A stretch of DNA of 8,561 nucleotides from Candidatus Methylomirabilota bacterium (GTDB lineage: Bacteria > Methylomirabilota > Methylomirabilia > Methylomirabilales > JACPAU01): NCBI GenBank assembly GCA_016180705.1, contig JACPAU010000012.1, positions 1 through 8,561 on the forward strand, in the 5' to 3' direction. The notes under the pieces were generated by a model. That model was not told the origin of the DNA and ran no database searches. It worked only from the letters and a program-made list of their open reading frames with translations. Below are positions 1 through 5,502 of the stretch, piece after piece (within the stretch, counting starts at the first letter, position 1; every line of letters starts with the position of its first letter). Position numbers and translations under genes: made by a program.

Positions 1-133
1 CAACCGGGAGGCCATCGGGCATCTCCAGACCGCCCTCGGCCTAGTCACGGAGAACCCGGACGCGACGCAGGCCGAGAGGGACGCGATCCGTCTCAAGCTC
101 GCGGGGCTGCACTTCATCGTCGGCGACCGATAG
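1..133 (+). CDS. C-terminal end of an unidentified helical (TPR-like) protein, cut by the left edge
   Basis: The frame starting at base 2 is open to the TAG at 131-133 and gives about 43 residues. They begin NREAIGHLQTALGLV and end LHFIVGDR. The pattern is two amphipathic helices: an EAIxHLxxAL helix, a short ENPDAT turn, then a helix ending in LHFIVGDR. This looks like the last repeat of a tetratricopeptide-type protein, but too little is visible to name a family. It does not resemble TctC or TctB, the usual upstream partners of tctA. The TAG lies 23 bases before the tctA ATG on the same strand, so the two may be co-transcribed. Function unknown. Confidence 0.55.
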   Translation, partial: NREAIGHLQTALGLVTENPDATQAERDAIRLKLAGLHFIVGDR

Positions 134-156
134 ACCCCATTCGCGGGGGGCTGAGG

Positions 157-1665
157 ATGGAAGAACTGCTGGGCCACATGGTCTACGGGTTCTCCATCGC
201 CCTGGCGCCGGTGAACGTCGGCTATGCCCTCCTGGGGGCGCTCGTGGGAACCCTCATCGGGGTCCTGCCGGGCATCGGCCCCGTGAGCGGCATCGCCATC
301 CTGATCCCGGTCCTCTACGGGATGCCCCCCGCCTCGGCCATGATCCTCCTCACGGGGCTCTACTACGGGACCATGTACGGCGGCTCCACCACCTCCATCC
401 TGGTCAACGTCCCCGGCGAGGCCTCCTCCGTCGTCACCACCCTGGACGGCTACCAGATGGCGCTCCAGGGCCGGGGCGGGCCGGCCCTCGCCATCGCGGC
501 CATCGGCTCCTTCATCGCCGGCACCATCAGCGTCGTCTTCATGATGCTCTTCTCCCTCCCCCTCGCCCGCCTGGCCCTGAAGTTCGGCCCGGCCGAGTAC
601 TTCTCCCTCATGGTCCTGGGCCTCTCCAGCGTCACCAGCCTGGCGGGGGCCTCTCTCACGAAGGCCCTCATCTCCACGGTCTTCGGTCTCATGCTGGCCA
701 CGGTCGGGGTGGATCTGTCCACAGGAACCGCCCGGTACACCTTCGGCGTGCCGGAGCTCCTCGACGGGGTCTCCTTCATCGTGGCGGCCATCGGCCTGTT
801 CGCCATCTCCGAGGTCCTCCTGGCCATCGAGGAGACGCACGCAGGCTCGCGGCAGCGGGCGCTCAAGGTCGGGCGGATCTGGATCTCCTGGCGGGAATTC
901 AAGGAGAGCCTGGGGGCGATCCTGCGGGGGACCGGGATCGGGTTCTACATCGGCGTCCTGCCGGCCGCGGGAGCGACGATCGCTTCCTTCATGGCCTACA
1001 ATGTGGAGAAGCGCCTGGCGAAGGACCCGGACGCATTGGGGAAAGGGGACATCCGCGGGGTGGCCGCGCCGGAGTCCGCCAACAACGCCGCCGTCGTGGG
1101 GAACATGGTCCCACTCCTGAGCCTGGGCATCCCCGGCTCCTCGACCACCGCCCTGATGCTGGGGGCCTTAATGATGCTGGGGGTCCAGCCCGGGCCGCTC
1201 CTCTTCCAGAAGCACCCGGACGTCACCTGGGGGCTCATCGCCAGCATGTACGTGAGCAACACCATGCTCCTCATCCTGAACCTGCCCCTGGTCGGCCTCT
1301 GGGTGCGGATCCTGGACATCCCGGAGCGGTTCCTCTACCCTCTGATCCTGGGCATCTCCGTCATCGGGATCTACGGCGTGAGCAACAGCCTCCTCGACCT
1401 GTATCTGGGCATCGGCTTCGGCGTGATCGGCTACTACATGCGGAAGCACGACTACCCCCTCGCCACCGCCGTCCTGGGCCTCGTCCTCGGTGGGATCATG
1501 GAGCAGTCGCTGCGTCAGGCCCTGATCCTCTCCGACGGCTCCTACTGGACCCTGGTGGAGCGCCCGCTCTCGCTGGTCCTCCTCATCCTGTCCGCCTTCT
1601 CCCTCGCGGCCCCGTACCTCCTCAGCGCCTACCGGCGGCTCCGGCTGGCCGCCCCCGCAGCCTAG
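157..1665 (+). CDS. tctA: Tripartite tricarboxylate transporter permease, TctA family
   Basis: Predicted large membrane subunit of a tripartite tricarboxylate transporter (TTT), a secondary carrier that imports citrate-like carboxylates delivered by a periplasmic TctC protein. The 502-residue length is normal for TctA. Signature segments are present in order: GTLIGVLPGIGP at residues 31-42, YYGTMYGGSTTSILVNVPGE at 69-88, and near residues 304-348 a PESANNAA stretch followed by SLGIPGSSTTA and GVQPGPLL. Long hydrophobic segments run through the whole protein, as expected for about ten to twelve membrane helices. The ATG at 157 follows a GGGGGGCTGAGG purine-rich stretch. No TctB or TctC gene is adjacent on either side, so its partners must be elsewhere or just outside the window. 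The substrate cannot be inferred. A small hairpin lies just after the stop. Confidence 0.95.
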   Translation: MEELLGHMVYGFSIALAPVNVGYALLGALVGTLIGVLPGIGPVSGIAILIPVLYGMPPASAMILLTGLYYGTMYGGSTTSILVNVPGEASSVVTTLDGYQMALQGRGGPALAIAAIGSFIAGTISVVFMMLFSLPLARLALKFGPAEYFSLMVLGLSSVTSLAGASLTKALISTVFGLMLATVGVDLSTGTARYTFGVPELLDGVSFIVAAIGLFAISEVLLAIEETHAGSRQRALKVGRIWISWREFKESLGAILRGTGIGFYIGVLPAAGATIASFMAYNVEKRLAKDPDALGKGDIRGVAAPESANNAAVVGNMVPLLSLGIPGSSTTALMLGALMMLGVQPGPLLFQKHPDVTWGLIASMYVSNTMLLILNLPLVGLWVRILDIPERFLYPLILGISVIGIYGVSNSLLDLYLGIGFGVIGYYMRKHDYPLATAVLGLVLGGIMEQSLRQALILSDGSYWTLVERPLSLVLLILSAFSLAAPYLLSAYRRLRLAAPAA

Positions 1666-1689
1666 CCCGTCACCGTTTCCAGGCCCCCC

Positions 1690-1704
1690 TCCAGGAAACC
1701 TGGA
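1690..1704 (+). terminator. Small hairpin after tctA, possible weak terminator
   Basis: TCCAGG at 1690-1695 and CCTGGA at 1699-1704 form a perfect six-base-pair stem around an AAA loop, starting 24 bases after the tctA stop. An alternative, longer pairing joins TTTCCAGG (1676-1683) with CCTGGAAA (1699-1706). No T-run follows, so intrinsic termination would be weak. It could instead be an mRNA-stabilising 3' structure. Confidence 0.25.
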
Positions 1705-1729
1705 AAGACGAGCCCGAATCGCTTACGAT
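1701..1729 (+). promoter_or_regulatory. Candidate sigma-70-like promoter for the 1828-5502 gene chain
   Basis: TGGAAA at 1701-1706 matches TTGACA at four of six positions. TACGAT at 1724-1729 matches TATAAT at four of six positions. The spacer is 17 bases. It lies in the 162-base gap between tctA and the next gene, and a start near 1736 would leave a leader of about 90 bases. The gap is otherwise without recognisable content apart from the hairpin and the ribosome binding site at 1815-1820. Matches this weak occur by chance, so this is only a candidate. Confidence 0.2.
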
Positions 1730-1827
1730 CATCCTGCGGAGGTCGAGCCGCCCGGCCGGACGCGCTAATTGCAGGAAGGACCGAGCCTCCCGCCCCAAGG
1801 ACGGCGGCACGAAGAGGAGGGGATTCC

Positions 1828-2211
1828 ATGCCGACGTGGCTGTTCTGGTTCATCGCGCTTGCCGCGAGCCTCTGCTACGGCTACTGGGCTCCCGAGATTT
1901 TTCAGGTGAAGGCAACTGAAAAATGGCCGCAGTCTCTTCGCGTCCACCAGTTCTGGGTGAACTTCTTCGGGTCAGTTGCAGGATGGGCGACGCTCTATTA
2001 TCTCCTCATGATGCGCCTGCGCGTCTTCGACAGGGCCCCCAATCCCGACCCCGGCGTGATTGATATCGTCCTCCTCTTCGTGACGTTCCTCGGGGTCACC
2101 GGCCATCTTCCATACACCCTCGTCGGCATTACCAGCGGCCTTGATGCGGTGGCCGGGCGCGCGCTGGTGAAGTTGGCCGATCGCTTGCGCCCGGAGGGGG
2201 CCGGCCGATGA
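1828..2211 (+). CDS. Small integral membrane protein of unknown function
   Basis: A 127-residue protein that I do not recognise. Three hydrophobic segments are visible, near residues 3-21, 43-62 and 76-100. A short loop rich in Pro and Asp (APNPDPG, about 69-75) lies between the second and third, and the C-terminal tail is basic and amphipathic. The ATG is well supported by AGGAGG at 1815-1820 with a 7-base spacer. Base composition differs from the neighbours: lines 1861-1920 and 1921-1980 are 35/60 and 33/60 G+C, against 46/60 at 2401-2460 in mutT. This may indicate a different origin or weaker codon bias. Its TGA overlaps an ATG (ATGA, 2208-2211), placing it at the head of the coupled chain. 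It lacks the features I would expect of TctB, and its loops give no clue to function. Confidence 0.8.
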   Translation: MPTWLFWFIALAASLCYGYWAPEIFQVKATEKWPQSLRVHQFWVNFFGSVAGWATLYYLLMMRLRVFDRAPNPDPGVIDIVLLFVTFLGVTGHLPYTLVGITSGLDAVAGRALVKLADRLRPEGAGR

Positions 2212-2285
2212 GCGACGGACGCGGCGGGAGCGGAAGTATCGCTTGCCAGCCTCGGTGGGGGGAGGCTACACTGCCCGCCGGATGA
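2208..2285 (+). CDS. Possible 25-codon mini-ORF bridging the membrane protein and mutT
   Basis: The ATG at 2208-2210 overlaps the stop of the membrane-protein gene as ATGA. The frame stays open for 25 codons, reading MSDGRGGSGSIACQPRWGEA and then TLPAG. It ends with TGA at 2283-2285, which overlaps the mutT ATG at 2282, again as ATGA. GGAGG at 2193-2197 lies 10 bases upstream of its start. The peptide is Gly-rich and has no recognisable domain. Its likely value, if real, is to carry ribosomes across the gap and re-initiate at mutT, whose own GGAGG at 2261-2265 sits 16 bases from the ATG, too far to be optimal. It may also be chance in GC-rich DNA, where short frames stay open easily. Confidence 0.3.
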   Translation: MSDGRGGSGSIACQPRWGEATLPAG

Positions 2286-2704
2286 CCGCGAAGCGTCAGC
2301 GGCTGCGCGTGAGCGCGGCCCTCATCGTGCGGGACGGCAAGATCCTCATTTGCCAGCGGGCCGCGCGCGAGCCCTTCCCCCTGAAGTGGGAGTTCCCGGG
2401 TGGGAAGGTGGAGGAGGGCGAAGAGCCGGCCGCGGCGCTCGCGCGCGAGCTGCGGGAGGAACTGGGGATCCGGGCGACGGTGGGACCCGAAGTCGCCCGC
2501 ATCCGACACGCGTACCCCGGCGGTCCGGAAGTCGAACTGCGGTTCTTCACCGTCCCGGCTTTTGCCGGCGAGCCGGCGAACCGAAGCTTTGCGGCTCTGG
2601 AGTGGGCGCCCCTGGCGTCGCTCCCGGGCTACGACTTTCTGGAGGCGGACCGCACCCTCACCGCCCGGATCGCGCGGGAGGGGCGGCTGCCCGCACCCCC
2701 GTGA
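2282..2704 (+). CDS. mutT: MutT-like Nudix hydrolase (nucleoside triphosphate pyrophosphatase)
   Basis: A 140-residue Nudix protein of the MutT (deoxy)nucleoside triphosphate pyrophosphohydrolase type, expected to hydrolyse oxidised nucleotides such as 8-oxo-dGTP to the monophosphate. The Nudix box is complete at residues 41-63: G, five residues, E47, seven residues, then RELREELGI. It is preceded by KWEFPG, as in MutT. YDFLEADR near the C-terminus is typical of this subfamily. The ATG at 2282 gives the usual N-terminus (MTAKRQRLRVSAALI). In-frame TTG at 2243 and GTG at 2255 would add unlikely extensions. Its TGA overlaps the mutY GTG (2701-2704). The pairing with mutY supports a role in 8-oxoguanine defence, but other nucleotide substrates cannot be excluded from sequence. 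Confidence 0.9.
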   Translation: MTAKRQRLRVSAALIVRDGKILICQRAAREPFPLKWEFPGGKVEEGEEPAAALARELREELGIRATVGPEVARIRHAYPGGPEVELRFFTVPAFAGEPANRSFAALEWAPLASLPGYDFLEADRTLTARIAREGRLPAPP

Positions 2705-3399
2705 GAGATCGCGGAACCGTCCCCGCCTGGGGAAAAACCTTCGCCCGGGGGCTCCTCCGCTGGTTCGCCCGGCACGGCCGCGATCTCCCCTGGCGCCGGA
2801 CGCGCGACCCCTACCGGATCCTGGTCTCGGAGGTGATGCTCCAGCAGACGCAGGTCCCGCGGGTGCTCGACTACTACCCGCGGTTCCTGCGCCGCTACCC
2901 CAGCGTCGAGGCGCTCGCGGCGGCCTCCCCCGCTCGCGTGCGGGAGGCGTGGGACGGCCTGGGCTACTACGCCCGGGCGCGGAACCTCCACGCCGCCGCC
3001 CGGGCCGTGGTCCGGGAGCGGCGCGGGCGCTTCCCCCGCACGCGGGAGGAGGCCGAGGGCCTTCCGGGCGTCGGCCGCTACACGAGCGGAGCGCTGCTGG
3101 CCTTCGCCTTCGACGAGCCTGTGGCGGCCCTGGACACCAACGGGACCCGCGTCCTGAGCCGGCTCTTCGTGGCCCGGCGCTCCTCCTCCCCGAGCCGGAC
3201 GGTCGCCCGGCTGGAGGCGCTGGCGGCCTCGCTCATCCCGAAGGGGAAGGGTTGGGCCTTCAACCAGGCCCTGATGGACTTCGGCGCGCTGGTCTGCACC
3301 GCCCGCTCGCCCCGCTGTGGGGCCTGCCCGTTCCGGGCGCGCTGCCGCGCCTATGCCCGCTGGCAGCGGGGCAGGCTGGCGACCCGGAGGTCGCGGTGA
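2701..3399 (+). CDS. mutY: A/G-specific adenine DNA glycosylase MutY, catalytic domain only
   Basis: MutY removes adenine mispaired with 8-oxoguanine. The 232-residue product matches the MutY catalytic half. LPWR is at 29-32. SEVMLQQTQ at 43-51 contains the catalytic Glu44. GLGYYARARNLH is at 86-97. The helix-hairpin-helix LPGVGRYT (121-128) carries Tyr127, and ALDTN holds Asp145. The iron-sulphur cysteines are Cys199, 206, 209 and 215 in the canonical C-x6-C-x2-C-x5-C spacing. The protein ends 17 residues after the last cysteine, so the C-terminal MutT-like domain that reads 8-oxoG in full-length MutY (about 350 residues in E. coli) is absent. GTG 2701 is the only reasonable start: it overlaps the mutT stop (GTGA) and sits a normal distance before the domain. 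The TGA at 3397-3399 overlaps the next start, so no frameshifted extension exists. Confidence 0.93.
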   Translation: MRDRGTVPAWGKTFARGLLRWFARHGRDLPWRRTRDPYRILVSEVMLQQTQVPRVLDYYPRFLRRYPSVEALAAASPARVREAWDGLGYYARARNLHAAARAVVRERRGRFPRTREEAEGLPGVGRYTSGALLAFAFDEPVAALDTNGTRVLSRLFVARRSSSPSRTVARLEALAASLIPKGKGWAFNQALMDFGALVCTARSPRCGACPFRARCRAYARWQRGRLATRRSR

Positions 3400-3938
3400 A
3401 GATCTACACCCGCACGGGGGACAAGGGGAAGACCGGCCTCTTCGACGGGACCCGCGTGAGCAAGGCGGACGTGCGGGTGGAGGCCTACGGGGCCGTGGAC
3501 GAGACGAGCGCCCTGCTCGGGGTGGCCGCAGCCAACACCACCGATGTCGAACTGCAGGGGATCCTCCAGGACCTGCAGCGGGACCTCTTCGCCGTCGGAG
3601 CCCAACTGGCCGACCCCAAGTGGGGGGTGAAGGCCCGGAAGGAAAAGACGCGCCTCAACGAGTCCCGCGTCGCCGAGCTCGAGGCGCTCATCGACCGGGC
3701 CGAGGCCGAACTCCCGCCGCTCAAGCGGTTCATCCTGCCGGGGGGAAGCCCGGCGGGGGCGGTCCTGCACCTGGCCCGGACGGTCTGCCGGCGGGCCGAG
3801 CGACGCATCGTCGCGCTCGCGGCCACGGTAACGGTCTCCCCCGTCCTCCTCGCCTACGTCAACCGCCTCTCCGACCTCCTTTTCGTCCTGGCCCGCCTCG
3901 CGAGCCGGCGCGCCGGGACCGAGGAGATCCCCTGGTGA
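3396..3938 (+). CDS. pduO: Cob(I)alamin adenosyltransferase, PduO type
   Basis: Transfers the adenosyl group from ATP to cob(I)alamin (or cobyrinic acid a,c-diamide) to make adenosylcobalamin. The 180-residue product is a complete PduO-type enzyme. The N-terminal ATP-binding motif is TGDKGKTGLFDG at 7-18, followed by RVSKAD and an AYGAVDETSALLG helix. The C-terminal half carries FILPGG, CRRAERR at 131-137 and VNRLSDLLFVLAR at 155-167, all diagnostic for the family. The start is GTG 3396, with GGAGG at 3386-3390 five bases upstream, overlapping the mutY stop as GTGA. Its presence implies a B12-dependent isomerase, such as methylmalonyl-CoA mutase, or a B12 salvage route elsewhere in the genome. 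No other cobalamin gene is in the window, so its coupling to mutY is unexplained. Confidence 0.95.
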   Translation: MKIYTRTGDKGKTGLFDGTRVSKADVRVEAYGAVDETSALLGVAAANTTDVELQGILQDLQRDLFAVGAQLADPKWGVKARKEKTRLNESRVAELEALIDRAEAELPPLKRFILPGGSPAGAVLHLARTVCRRAERRIVALAATVTVSPVLLAYVNRLSDLLFVLARLASRRAGTEEIPW

Positions 3939-4666
3939 GCGGGCCACGCGCCCTCGTCCTGGACTTCAACGGCGTCATCCTGGACGACGAGCCGGTCCAC
4001 TGCGCGACGATGCAGGAGGTCCTCGCCGAGGAAAGCTTTGCGCTCAGCGACGCGGAGTACCGGCAGGACTACCTGGCCCTGGACGACCGGGGAGCCTTCG
4101 CCCTGGCCCTCCGGCGGATGGGCCGGCCCGTGACGGAGGCCGCGCTGACGGACCTCATCCGGCGCAAGGGAGTCCGCTACCACGCCCGGATGCGGGAGGG
4201 GTACCGCCTCTTCCCCGGCGTGGCCGACTTCGTGCGCGCGGCGGCCGGGCATGCTCCGCTGGCCATCGCCTCCGGGGCGCTCCGGGACGAGATCGAGGCG
4301 GCGCTGGCGCGGGCGGCCCTCACTTCCTGCTTCGCCGCCATCGTGAGCGCCGAGGAGATCCGGCGGATGAAGCCCGACCCCGAGATCTACCGGACAGCGC
4401 TCGCGCGGCTCAACGCGGCGACGCCCCGGCCGGGTCCCCCGATCGCGCCGGCCGAGTGCCTCGCCATCGAGGACTCGATGGCGGGGGTCCGGGCCGCCCA
4501 GGCGGCCGGGATGCGCTGCGTGGCCGTGACCAACTCCTACCCCGCCGAAGCCCTTGCCTTCGCCGAGGTGGTCGTGGCGAGCCTCGCCGGACAGACCCCC
4601 CCGAGCCTCTGGCGGGCGGCGACCGACGGGGCGCGGAGAGCGGGGAGCCGGAGGACGGGCGGATGA
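3935..4666 (+). CDS. HAD-superfamily hydrolase, subfamily IA-like, with variant motif I
   Basis: A 243-residue haloacid dehalogenase-like protein, probably a phosphatase of a small phosphorylated metabolite or a phosphomutase relative. All four HAD motifs can be placed. Motif I is VLDFNGVI with nucleophile Asp10. Motif II is Ser113 in AIASGA. Motif III is Lys146 in MKPDPEIY. Motif IV is IEDSMAGVRAAQAAGM with Glu179 and Asp180. Residues 16-90 form a helical cap as in beta-phosphoglucomutase-like proteins. The second Asp of motif I (DxD) is replaced by Asn12. In phosphatases that Asp is the general acid/base, so activity or substrate may differ. The C-terminal 25 residues are basic and probably disordered. 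GTG 3935 overlaps the adenosyltransferase stop (GTGA). The substrate is unknown. Confidence 0.9.
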   Translation: MSGPRALVLDFNGVILDDEPVHCATMQEVLAEESFALSDAEYRQDYLALDDRGAFALALRRMGRPVTEAALTDLIRRKGVRYHARMREGYRLFPGVADFVRAAAGHAPLAIASGALRDEIEAALARAALTSCFAAIVSAEEIRRMKPDPEIYRTALARLNAATPRPGPPIAPAECLAIEDSMAGVRAAQAAGMRCVAVTNSYPAEALAFAEVVVASLAGQTPPSLWRAATDGARRAGSRRTGG

Positions 4667-5502
4667 GCCGGCAGGCGGAAGCCCGGGCCCGCTTCGCCGC
4701 GTGCGTCGGGCGCCCCGAGCAGGACATTGACCTGGCCGAGGCCGCCCTCCTCATCGCGGCCGAGGAGTACCCCGACCTGGACGTGGCGGCGTACTTGGCT
4801 CTCCTGGCCCGGATGGGCGAGGAGGCGCGGCGGCGGACGGCGGGCGCTCAATCCCCCGGCTCTGCCCTGCAGGCCCTGAACCGGTACCTCTTCGACGAAC
4901 TCGGCTTCGCGGGGAACGCGGAGGACTACTACGACCCCCGCAACTCCTACTTGAACGAGGTCCTTGAGCGGCGGACCGGCATCCCCATCACGCTCTCCAC
5001 GGTCTACATGGCCGTCGCCCGGCACGGCGGGCTCCCGATCCGCGGCGTGGGGTTCCCGGGCCACTTCCTGGTGAAGCTCGAAGGGGAGGGGGAGGAGATC
5101 GTCCTGGATCCGTTCAATCGGGGGGCAATCCTGACCGAGACCGACTGCCGGAAGCTACTGCACCGGGAGACGGAAGGGCGGGCCGTCTTCTCGCGCGACC
5201 TCCTCGAGGCGACCGGGACCAAGGCCATTCTAGCCCGGATGCTGGGGAACCTGAAGGGGATCTACTCGGCGACCCGGCAATACGCGAAGGCCCTGTCCTG
5301 CGTCGAGCGGATCCTGCTCCTCGCCCCCGACGCTTCTCGCGAGATCCGGGACCGGGGGCTCCTCCTCGCCCAGGTCCAACGGACGGAAGAGGCCATCCAG
5401 GCGCTGCTCCGGTACCTGAAGCAGACCCCCGCCCCCGAGGACGCGGAGAAGGTCCGGGAGCAGCTCCGAGCCCTCAGAATGCAGCAGGCTCTCCTGAACT
5501 GA
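4663..5502 (+). CDS. sirB1: SirB1-family protein (transglutaminase-like fold plus TPR)
   Basis: A 279-residue member of the SirB1/YchA family. The central transglutaminase-like domain carries the family's most conserved stretch at residues 88-136: DYYDPRNSYLNEVLERRTGI, PITLSTVYMAVARHGGLPI, then VGFPGHFLV. It is followed by VLDPFNRG near 147. The C-terminal part, about residues 195-275, is helical with TPR character (YAKALSCVERILLLAPDA, TEEAIQALLRYLKQTP). The family is widespread but its biochemical role is poorly defined, and no activity should be assumed. The ATG at 4663 overlaps the HAD stop as ATGA, with GGAGG at 4650-4654 eight bases upstream. It is the last gene of the plus-strand chain. 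Its 3' end overlaps the convergent response regulator gene by 29 bases. Confidence 0.92.
   Translation: MSRQAEARARFAACVGRPEQDIDLAEAALLIAAEEYPDLDVAAYLALLARMGEEARRRTAGAQSPGSALQALNRYLFDELGFAGNAEDYYDPRNSYLNEVLERRTGIPITLSTVYMAVARHGGLPIRGVGFPGHFLVKLEGEGEEIVLDPFNRGAILTETDCRKLLHRETEGRAVFSRDLLEATGTKAILARMLGNLKGIYSATRQYAKALSCVERILLLAPDASREIRDRGLLLAQVQRTEEAIQALLRYLKQTPAPEDAEKVREQLRALRMQQALLN

Noticed and set aside
450..1449. Minus-strand frames opposite tctA
   Set aside because: Low-complexity shadows of the permease gene without ribosome sites or domains.
1828..2211. Small membrane protein as TctB, the missing TTT subunit
   Set aside because: It lies downstream of tctA, has three rather than four clear hydrophobic segments, and lacks the TctB-type sequence pattern I would expect. 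The lower GC also sets it apart from tctA.
2400..3395. Long open frame upstream of and in phase with the adenosyltransferase
   Set aside because: It lies on top of mutT and mutY in another frame and reads as Arg/Pro/Gly-rich low-complexity sequence. Only the part from GTG 3396 has family signatures.
3300..3460. A frameshift hiding the missing MutY C-terminal domain
   Set aside because: The sequence right after the iron-sulphur cysteines runs into the adenosyltransferase start with a good ribosome site. No MutT-like C-terminal sequence exists in any frame there.
3317..3934. Long N-terminal extension in phase with the HAD gene
   Set aside because: It is an out-of-frame shadow of the adenosyltransferase gene, rich in Gly, Pro and Arg. 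The HAD fold begins just after GTG 3935.
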